The notes beneath the pieces are model-generated. The model had not been told where the DNA came from, searched no databases, and saw only the letters and a list, made by a program, of their open reading frames with translations. This document shows positions 57,622 through 64,000 of a stretch of 64,000 nucleotides of DNA, piece by piece; the first letter of the stretch is position 1, and every line of letters begins with the position of its first letter. The stretch lies in contig KV440964.1 in assembly GCA_001636495.1 (NCBI GenBank), positions 4,108,666-4,172,665 on the forward strand. Direction: 5' to 3'. Both the position numbers and the translations under genes were made by a program. The stretch is from Sutcliffiella horikoshii. Lineage in GTDB: Bacteria; Bacillota; Bacilli; Bacillales; Bacillaceae_I.

Positions 57622-59483
57622 CAAGATTCCCCCAAATAGTGTTGTTGAATAGTTTTATTAAAGCCTCTAACGGTCACAAAATAGTAAATGGTATAGATAA
57701 TGGTGTATGCAAACATCCACAGGACAACAGGAACGAACAGATTCATCATGAACAGCTTGGAAAATGCGGTCAGGGCAACAGCACCGTGAATCAGACCTAA
57801 TACGAGCGGTGCCGTAAAGATAACTGCCACTTGATTTCGAACCGTGCGTTTTCGCTCCCGTCTTGATACGCCAAGCTTATGAAGCATCGCATATTTTTCT
57901 TTATCTTCTTCTGCTTCTGTCATCATTTTGAAAAAGATGATACTTCCTGTAGCCACCAGGAACACTAATCCCAAAAAGCTACCGACAAACAAAAGGGAGC
58001 CAAATGCTTCAATTGATTCTTTATAATCTTTTGTGGCACTAGAAAAATTTCCGGAGACAGGTGAAGCTTCTAATTCCTCTGACAAAGACAGTTGATTTTT
58101 GTAATCCTCCACCTGTACCGCTTGAAAAGTACGCTCATCAGATGCGATGCGGCTATACTCCTCATCTGTTACGACAACCGTGATGCTTCCAAAGGAAAAG
58201 GTATTTAATAATGCTTTGTCATATTGCTTGACGATGGTATGCTCCTTTTCGTCAATGACAACCGATTCCTGTTTGAAAGACCACCTTTCATCATAAAAAG
58301 CATCAATCAGTAGGGTTTCGCCTTCTTTGATGGTATGCAAATCAGTCCATTCCAGATAACCGGCAATCCTCTCAAACGTAGATTGACTGATGACCGAATA
58401 CTCCCTTTCATATCCATCCTCTGTCACACGGATTGCTTTACTTGTTATGGTATCTTCATGCTCGATCACATTAGCATCAATCGCAATTGGGTCACCCTCC
58501 CACATAAAGGTGAACGGTGCATTTTCCAGGACACTTTTTTCCGCATTATAGTAAATACCAAAGACCGCCCCACCTGCAGTGATCGTAGTGGCACTTAATA
58601 TGGCGATGATCGTAAGAGTTTTGGCATTGCCGCGGATCCGGTAGAGCAGCTGTGATACCGTCATCAGATTAAGCCCTTTCCAAGCCCACGCTTCCCTCTT
58701 TTGTAAAAAGGACAATATATAGACAAGAACGCTATGGAAAATAAGGCCAGAACCAATGACAGTCAAAGCGATAATGACGATGGGCATTGCTAGTCCAAGA
58801 GTACGCCACGCTTCTGATGTCAGCAGATCCTGAAGTGCGAGCCAGTATGCTCCTGCTAAAGCACCAACTCCCAATATTGCTGGAATGATCCGTGCCTTTG
58901 GTATTTCCTCTCCCTTTTTTTCAGCATGGAAGAGATCAATAAGTTTAAATTGATACATAACACGATATCCTTGCAACGACGTAAATAGAAAAATAATGAA
59001 AAACACCAACAACGTATTGAGTACGGCGTCCATGGAGAACGCAAAACCGACCGTCATGTCTATATTCATTAATTTCATCAAGATTGACAGCAGGAAACGG
59101 GAAAGTAAAAAGCCCAGTCCGATTCCGACCACTAGCGATAACAGGCCAATCACCATGTTTTCAAAAAAGAGCAAAAATCCAATCGAACGTTTACGTACAC
59201 CCAATAAAGAATAGAGGGCTACTTCCTTTTTTCTCTTTTTCATAAAAAACGAATTCGAATAAATGATAAATATCGCCACAAATATCATCAATACGAATGC
59301 TGACGCACTCATGATTCCTTGAATTTGCTTAGATGTTTCTGCAAGGGCACTAATGTCCCCGCTATATTTAAGCGTCACAAATGTGAAGTAGATGACGATG
59401 GAAAAGATGGTGGTACCAATATAAAGGGAATAGCTCTTTACATTACGTTGAATGTTCTTTAAGGCTAAATCAAATAACGTCAT
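57621..59483 (-). CDS. BceB/YxdM-type ABC transporter permease
   Basis: 620 residues, ten membrane helices in FtsX-like arrangement, with a large outer domain between helices 7 and 8 (about residues 310-500) as in BceB, PsdB and YxdM. First helix SYSLYIGTTIFSIVIYFTFV; FtsX core GSIIFFKMMTEAEEDKEKYAML..LGVSRRERKR. Such permeases handle cationic antimicrobial peptides in the membrane. The start overlaps the ATPase gene; ATG 59483 is preferred to the upstream GTG/ATG options because of GGGCGG before it. Confidence 0.86.
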   Translation of the reverse strand: MTLFDLALKNIQRNVKSYSLYIGTTIFSIVIYFTFVTLKYSGDISALAETSKQIQGIMSASAFVLMIFVAIFIIYSNSFFMKKRKKEVALYSLLGVRKRSIGFLLFFENMVIGLLSLVVGIGLGFLLSRFLLSILMKLMNIDMTVGFAFSMDAVLNTLLVFFIIFLFTSLQGYRVMYQFKLIDLFHAEKKGEEIPKARIIPAILGVGALAGAYWLALQDLLTSEAWRTLGLAMPIVIIALTVIGSGLIFHSVLVYILSFLQKREAWAWKGLNLMTVSQLLYRIRGNAKTLTIIAILSATTITAGGAVFGIYYNAEKSVLENAPFTFMWEGDPIAIDANVIEHEDTITSKAIRVTEDGYEREYSVISQSTFERIAGYLEWTDLHTIKEGETLLIDAFYDERWSFKQESVVIDEKEHTIVKQYDKALLNTFSFGSITVVVTDEEYSRIASDERTFQAVQVEDYKNQLSLSEELEASPVSGNFSSATKDYKESIEAFGSLLFVGSFLGLVFLVATGSIIFFKMMTEAEEDKEKYAMLHKLGVSRRERKRTVRNQVAVIFTAPLVLGLIHGAVALTAFSKLFMMNLFVPVVLWMFAYTIIYTIYYFVTVRGFNKTIQQHYLGES

Positions 59484-60237
59484 GCACGTCACCGCCCAAT
59501 GTAGCGAGCTCGCTTAATATATGTTGAAAAAATTCCTTACGCGACTTCGTTCCGCGATATAGCTCCTTAGACAATTCACCATCTTTTATGAACAAGATTC
59601 TGCGACAGTAGCTTGCTGCATACGCATCATGCGTCACCATCATGATAGTCGTCTCATGTTCTTCGTTCAGATTACTTAAGGTTGTGAGTAAATCGGATGC
59701 AGACTTGGAATCAAGTGCACCTGTTGGTTCGTCCGCAAAGATCAGTTTCGGATTTGTCACTAGTGCACGGCTTGCGGCAGTCCGTTGCTTTTGCCCACCT
59801 GACAATTGATAAGGATATTTATTTAACAAGGACGAAATACCAAATGTATCTGCCATCGCCTCTACCCTTTCCTTTATTTCAGCTGCCGGCTTTTTTGCAA
59901 TCGCTAATGGCAGCAAAATATTTTCCCTAACTGTTAAGGAATCCAGTAAATGATAGTCCTGAAAAATGAACCCCAGATGATCACGACGGAAATCGGCAAG
60001 TGCTTCATCCTTCAGCTTTGAAATATTTTCTTCTCCAAGGAAAATATCTCCCTTAGTTGGTGAATCAATTGTCGCCAGGACGTTTAACAAGGTGGATTTC
60101 CCTGCACCAGACGGCCCCATCACCCCAACAAACTCACCAGGATGAATCTCAAATGAAATATCCTGAAGCGCGTTAAAAGTATTTGTTCCCTTGCCATATA
60201 TTTTTTCTACTTTATCTACCACTAATAATGGTTCCAT
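59470..60237 (-). CDS. BceA/YxdL-type ABC transporter ATPase
   Basis: 255 residues: Walker A GPSGAGKSTLLN, Q-loop FIFQDYHLLD, signature LSGGQKQRTAASRAL, Walker B LIFADEPTGALD, H-loop VTHDAYAAS, all typical of the MacB/BceA class. First gene of the operon with the permease and YxeA. Divergent from a two-component system, the normal partner of such transporters. Confidence 0.92.
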   Translation of the reverse strand: MEPLLVVDKVEKIYGKGTNTFNALQDISFEIHPGEFVGVMGPSGAGKSTLLNVLATIDSPTKGDIFLGEENISKLKDEALADFRRDHLGFIFQDYHLLDSLTVRENILLPLAIAKKPAAEIKERVEAMADTFGISSLLNKYPYQLSGGQKQRTAASRALVTNPKLIFADEPTGALDSKSASDLLTTLSNLNEEHETTIMMVTHDAYAASYCRRILFIKDGELSKELYRGTKSRKEFFQHILSELATLGGDVHDVI

Positions 60238-60424
60238 TTATCTGCACCTCTTTCTTTCGTATATCCTTACTATACCGAGCCAACCTTACATTAAAATCAA
60301 CGGTACCTTACAAAATCCTTAAATCACCCAATATAGGTGGAGAAGACATACATTTAGTTCAGTCATTGATTTATACTAGTAGAAATGAGAAAGCTGTATG
60401 GAACGATGGAAGGATGTGCGATTG

Positions 60425-61141
60425 ATGGACAAGCCACGAATATTAATAGTGGATGATGAAAAGGATTTATGCTCTTTGATTAAGACGGCACTACAGAAAG
60501 AAGGATTCTCTGAAATAGAAATGGCCGGTACCGTGGAAGAAGGTTGGAAGAAGTTTAACGACTTTATGCCTAACATCGTCATTTTAGATGTCATGCTACC
60601 GGATGGGGAAGGCTATGATTTATGCAAAAAAATACGGGAGATATCTAGGGTCCCTGTGTTATTTTTATCAGCCAAAACGGAAGAAGTGGATAAGATCTTG
60701 GGGCTGGCAATCGGCGGCGATGATTATATCTCCAAACCGTTCAGTCCAAAGGAAGTGGCGTTCCGAGTAAAAGCGCAACTCCGCCGGGCAGGCTATAGCA
60801 CAGTTGGGGAATCGACTGCGACTTCCAACAAGAATGAAAAAGTGATTTCCGTTGGTTCCTTTTCCATCAATCATGAGGAAACGGAAGTGTTGAAAGATGG
60901 GAAAATGCTGGAATTGACCGCTAAAGAAGTTGGGTTAATGGCATGCTTCATGAGAAATCCAAATCACATTCTTAGTAAAGAGACACTTTTTAATAAAGTT
61001 TGGGGAGAAGAGTTTTACGGTGCGGACAATACATTAATGGTACATATCAGACGTTTACGGGAAAAAATAGAGGATACACCGTCCAAGCCAACCTTTATCA
61101 TTACTGTAAAAGGGCTTGGTTATCGATTCATCCCAAAGTAG
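60425..61141 (+). CDS. OmpR-family response regulator
   Basis: 238 residues; receiver with phospho-Asp in IVILDVMLPDGEGYD and switch region FLSAKTEE, Lys in YISKPFSP; winged helix ending KGLGYRFIPK. GGAAGGATG lies about 10 bases before ATG 60425; ATG 60398 upstream is possible but has no site. Operon with the kinase that follows after 10 bases. Likely regulates the divergent ABC operon. Confidence 0.9.
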   Translation: MDKPRILIVDDEKDLCSLIKTALQKEGFSEIEMAGTVEEGWKKFNDFMPNIVILDVMLPDGEGYDLCKKIREISRVPVLFLSAKTEEVDKILGLAIGGDDYISKPFSPKEVAFRVKAQLRRAGYSTVGESTATSNKNEKVISVGSFSINHEETEVLKDGKMLELTAKEVGLMACFMRNPNHILSKETLFNKVWGEEFYGADNTLMVHIRRLREKIEDTPSKPTFIITVKGLGYRFIPK

Positions 61142-61151
61142 GTGAGCACTT

Positions 61152-62531
61152 GTGAAATGGAAACTGACCGGACGTTATTTAGTATCTGTTCTCATCATTG
61201 TCTTTATTGTGATCTTTATTAACACCGTAATTCTAATTGGAATGTTCATTCAGCAGCAAAATCAAGGGATGGATGATGTTTCAAGTCATTCTGGCGAGGT
61301 GTTTTCCCGTCATTTCAACAAGTACTTAGTGATGGAAAACGGGCAGCCTGCCGTCTCGGAAGAAGGGATGGAAGCGCTGCAATCTTTTGGGGCATGGATT
61401 CAAATCCTTGATGCGAATGGGCATGTCGTCACCTCTGCCCTCGCTCCCGAAAATGCACCTGACCACTATAGTCCCTTGGAACTTATCCATATTTATAAAT
61501 ACATGGATGATGAGTTTGTCACGTATTTTGTTGGAGAGTTTGAACCCTATGACTATCTAATCGGAGTCCCAGAGTCTAAAGAGCAGCGTGTCGTCTTCAT
61601 GCTTGAAGCTGAGTCTCTTTTCGCTTTTCTTTCTAAAGCCATCCTAGTCATTCTGATCGTGGATCTACTCATCGCATCAATAGTAGGGTTACTGTTCAGT
61701 ACTATATTAACAAAGCCTATAACAAGGCTGATCGACCGAATAACACAACTGAAAAAACGTAATTTTTCCGTATTGGAAATGAAGAGAATGGGTATTTTCA
61801 AGCCTGTATTCGCCAATCTGAATGATGTATCCAAAACCCTCCAAGCCCATGAAAATGAACGAACTAAGCTTGAGAAATTGAGAGATGATTGGATCACCAA
61901 CGTTTCTCATGATTTAAAAACACCACTTGCTTCCATCAGGGGATATGCAGAATTACTCTGCTATCAGGATTTAACAAGAGAAGAGCGATTAGAATATGCG
62001 GAAGTCATAGAACGTCAATCCATTTATATGAAGGATTTGCTTGATGACTTTAACCTCACAATCAGATTGAGGAATCAAGAGATGCCGCTGCATTTAGAGG
62101 AAACCAGGGTGGAGAGCTTTGTAAGAGAGATTGTCATCGACTTATTGAATGATCCGCAATTTGGGAAATATCAGATCTCTTTTGAGAGTTTTTCACCAGA
62201 ATCAAAATGGAAAATGGACCGCCATTTAATGAAGAGAGCGATACTTAACTTTGTTTACAATGCTCTCATTCATAATGAGGAAGATATTGAAGTGAGCATA
62301 GAAGTAATGGCGGACGGTATCGTAATCAAAGATACCGGAAAGGGAATCCCGCCACAGGACTTAGAGCATATATTTGAACGATATTACCGCGGGACAAACA
62401 CCCAAAACATTCGTGGCACCGGCCTCGGAATGGCCATCGCAAGAGACATCGTCGAAGCACATGGCGGAAAAGTTGCCATAACAAGTGAGCTTGGCAGTGG
62501 AACTACCGTTAAAGTGCTGATGGGTAATTAG
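61152..62531 (+). CDS. Sensor histidine kinase with extracytoplasmic domain
   Basis: 459 residues: helix 1 (YLVSVLIIVFIVIFINTVIL), outer domain of about 120 residues (35-150), helix 2 (AILVILIVDLLIASIVGLLF), HAMP, acceptor NVSHDLKTPLASIRGYAE, ATPase with NFVYNALIHNEEDI, KDTGKGIPP and GTGLGMAI. BceS/YxdK-type kinases are shorter (about 330 residues) and have almost no outer loop, so this is a different kinase class beside a Bce-type transporter. GTG start with AGGTGA upstream. The stop TAG overlaps a GGGACAGG palindrome. Confidence 0.9.
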   Translation: MKWKLTGRYLVSVLIIVFIVIFINTVILIGMFIQQQNQGMDDVSSHSGEVFSRHFNKYLVMENGQPAVSEEGMEALQSFGAWIQILDANGHVVTSALAPENAPDHYSPLELIHIYKYMDDEFVTYFVGEFEPYDYLIGVPESKEQRVVFMLEAESLFAFLSKAILVILIVDLLIASIVGLLFSTILTKPITRLIDRITQLKKRNFSVLEMKRMGIFKPVFANLNDVSKTLQAHENERTKLEKLRDDWITNVSHDLKTPLASIRGYAELLCYQDLTREERLEYAEVIERQSIYMKDLLDDFNLTIRLRNQEMPLHLEETRVESFVREIVIDLLNDPQFGKYQISFESFSPESKWKMDRHLMKRAILNFVYNALIHNEEDIEVSIEVMADGIVIKDTGKGIPPQDLEHIFERYYRGTNTQNIRGTGLGMAIARDIVEAHGGKVAITSELGSGTTVKVLMGN

Positions 62532-62569
62532 GGACAGGCACGGTGACCCAGGTGGGTCACCGTGCCTGT
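62531..62569. repeat. GGGACAGGCACGGTGACCC palindrome at a stop codon
   Basis: GGGACAGGCACGGTGACCC (62531-62549), 4-nt loop, GGGTCACCGTGCCTGT (62554-62569): a near-perfect hairpin of 16 bp or more. The first G belongs to the stop codon of the kinase gene. Best-preserved copy in the window. Confidence 0.85.
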
Positions 62570-62707
62570 ACCCCCACACCAAAACTTTCCCTCATTCAAC
62601 TTATTTGCAAGCCTCCCATTCATATACCATAGGGCAAAAAGATTGCTATAGACCCACTCGATTCTTGCTTGCTATTATATGTAAGTGCAAATCAGGGAGG
62701 AAAATCT

Positions 62708-63577
62708 ATGGATCAAGAAAAATATAATAATCTCAAATTAGGAGAGCGCGGAGCTATCATCAGCATCGTCGCATACATATGTTTGTCCATTTTGAAGCTA
62801 GTGGTTGGATTTTTGACTGATTCAGCCGCTCTAAAGGCGGATGGGCTTAACAATACAACGGATATCATCGCATCGCTTGCAGTTCTTATAGGACTTAAAT
62901 TATCACAGAGGCCGCCTGATAAAGATCATGGATATGGTCATTGGAAAAGTGAGACCATTGCGGCAATGATTGCTTCATTTATTATGGCGGTAGTAGGTAT
63001 ACAAGTGGTGTTAGATGCTTTTCGCACCATGTTTGAAGGTGGCAAAGAAGCACCAAATGTGATTGCAGCATATGTTGCTGTTTTTTCGGCTGTGGTTATG
63101 TATTATGTATACCGATATAACAAAAAGCTTGCTCTGAAAATTAATAGCAAGTCCGTGATGGCCGCGGCAAAGGATAATATCTCTGACGCATGGGTGAGTA
63201 TCGGGGCGGCAGTAGGGATATTCGGCTCGCAGTTAGGCCTTCCTTGGTTGGACACTTTGGCAGCCTTTCTTGTTGGATTGTTGATATGTAAAACAGCATG
63301 GGGAATTTTTCGTGAAGCTTCACATGAACTTTCAGATGGCTTTGATGAAAAAAAAATCCAACACTACGGAACGATCATCTTACAGCTTGATGGGGTAAAA
63401 GGAGTGAAGGAGATCAAGGGGCGAAATTATGGGAACAACGAAGTCATCGATGTCGTCATCCTAGTAAAATCCACCTTGGACATAGTGGAAGCACATGATA
63501 TCTCGACCCGTGTAGAAACGATTTTAATGAAGGAACATGGCGTTCATGACGTTCATGTACATGTGGAGCCGAACTGA
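62708..63577 (+). CDS. mneS: Cation diffusion facilitator, MneS/YeaB-like
   Basis: 289 residues. Six helices with metal-site motifs SAALKADGLNNTTDIIAS (helix 2) and KDNISDAWVSIGAAVG (helix 5), HGYGHWKSE between, and a cytoplasmic C-terminal domain ending in VHDVHVHVEPN. Strong likeness to B. subtilis YeaB/MneS, a manganese exporter. ATG 62708 has GGGAGG 9 bases upstream; the frame extends further but without a site. Single gene; a palindromic repeat follows. Confidence 0.87.
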   Translation: MDQEKYNNLKLGERGAIISIVAYICLSILKLVVGFLTDSAALKADGLNNTTDIIASLAVLIGLKLSQRPPDKDHGYGHWKSETIAAMIASFIMAVVGIQVVLDAFRTMFEGGKEAPNVIAAYVAVFSAVVMYYVYRYNKKLALKINSKSVMAAAKDNISDAWVSIGAAVGIFGSQLGLPWLDTLAAFLVGLLICKTAWGIFREASHELSDGFDEKKIQHYGTIILQLDGVKGVKEIKGRNYGNNEVIDVVILVKSTLDIVEAHDISTRVETILMKEHGVHDVHVHVEPN

Positions 63578-63586
63578 CAGGGTTGA

Positions 63587-63632
63587 GGGGACAGGCACGC
63601 CGACCCATTGGTGGGTCAACGTGCCTGTCCCC
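63587..63632. repeat. GGGACAGGCACG palindrome
   Basis: GGGGACAGGCACGCCGACCC (63587-63606) and GGGTCAACGTGCCTGTCCCC (63613-63632) pair over about 18 bases with two mismatches, 9 bases after the cation exporter stop. Confidence 0.83.
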
Positions 63633-63785
63633 TATAACCCCGTTCTCCGTTTTGTCACATATTCCCTCGCATATCTAACAATCTTTTTGATTATTGGTTA
63701 GTAGTTTGATAGAATTTAACCGGAAATTAGTTTACAAAATTAGCAAGCCGAATAACGATAAAAGCTTTAAATTGGAGAGGATTAC

Positions 63786-64000
63786 ATGGCAAAGAAAAGT
63801 AATAATTCTTTTAAACTAATCATGATATTGACGCTTGTTGTAGTCGGTATTTTAGCTGCAATCATCATCCTTACCCAAGCAACAAAAGAGGATGCACAAT
63901 CCTTTGAAAATATGCCGGATATTTCAGGACAACCTATCCTTGGAGAGGAAGCTGCACCGGTTACCATCGTTGAATTTGGAGATTTTAAATGTCCTGCTTG
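63786..64000 (+). CDS. BdbD/DsbA-like membrane-anchored thiol oxidoreductase, cut by window end
   Basis: 71 complete codons are visible (72 with the split Cys codon). N-terminal membrane anchor (FKLIMILTLVVVGILAAIII), then PILGEEAAPVTIVEFGDFKCPAC with the start of a CPxC active site, as in BdbD, which introduces disulfide bonds in secreted proteins. GGAGAGG precedes the ATG. A bdbC-type partner cannot be judged because the window ends. Confidence 0.88.
   Translation, partial: MAKKSNNSFKLIMILTLVVVGILAAIIILTQATKEDAQSFENMPDISGQPILGEEAAPVTIVEFGDFKCPA

Noticed and set aside
60398-60424. Earlier ATG for the response regulator
   Set aside because: No ribosome binding site before it; MDKPRILIVDDE is the usual receiver start.

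Overview
The window looks like a chromosomal segment of a Bacillus-type bacterium (Bacillaceae). The DNA has low to moderate G+C, strong AGGAGG-type ribosome binding sites and some TTG/GTG starts. The gene set is also typical: BmrA, YkhA, BioY, a YxdLM/YxeA-type ABC system, camelysin, an RsbR-type STAS protein, an ErmD-type leader peptide and an LXG toxin. Genus is not fixed by the sequence; Sutcliffiella or a relative is a guess. There are no rRNA or tRNA genes, no insertion sequence transposase and no CRISPR array.

Layout. 1-0.6 kb: start of a corrinoid adenosyltransferase gene under a cobalamin riboswitch plus terminator. 0.7-3.5 kb: DHA2 drug exporter with a divergent TetR regulator. 4.1-18.2 kb: an extracellular protease and surface-protein region. 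It holds a very large subtilase, a thermolysin-type peptidase that has lost its signal peptide, a SipW remnant, a camelysin/TasA protein and two paralogous HTH-TPR regulators of the RRNPP kind, interrupted by a two-component system and an MMPL exporter. 18.5-28.3 kb: STAS protein, PadR/HAAS pair, ferritin-like protein, BmrA, Uma2, SelO, acyl-CoA thioesterase, YhhN. 28.5-29.7 kb: macrolide phosphotransferase preceded by an MRLR leader peptide and an intrinsic terminator. 29.9-39.8 kb: two ECF sigma/anti-sigma pairs, SUKH protein, SDR, VOC protein, BioY with a BirA-like operator, a second PadR/HAAS pair, and an ECF sigma / PadR-like / HAAS-SEDS operon. 39.8-49.5 kb: MMPL exporter with its heptad-repeat partner and TetR, VOC, VanZ, MerR/CPBP pair, MFS. 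49.9-54.6 kb: an LXG polymorphic toxin followed by six tandem paralogous small membrane proteins, one of them frameshifted, which are the likely immunity proteins. 55-64 kb: acetyltransferase, VOC, C1q-like protein, YxeA-YxdM-YxdL type operon with a divergent two-component system, Mn/cation efflux protein, start of a BdbD-like thiol oxidoreductase.

The intergenic DNA is unusual. Seven places carry degenerate tandem arrays with unit lengths of 20-21 or 51-55 bp, several with strictly alternating unit types, and two arrays share an almost identical 22-bp entry sequence. A separate palindromic family (core GGGACAGGCACGGTGACCC) sits on or just after stop codons and in two genes even encodes the last residues of the protein.

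Most of the window is about export, envelope defence and regulation. Drug and peptide exporters each have an adjacent one- or two-component regulator. Several regulators have readable operators: PadR (ACT-N11-AGT), BirA-like, a MerR-type 19-bp spacer, and TetR palindromes.
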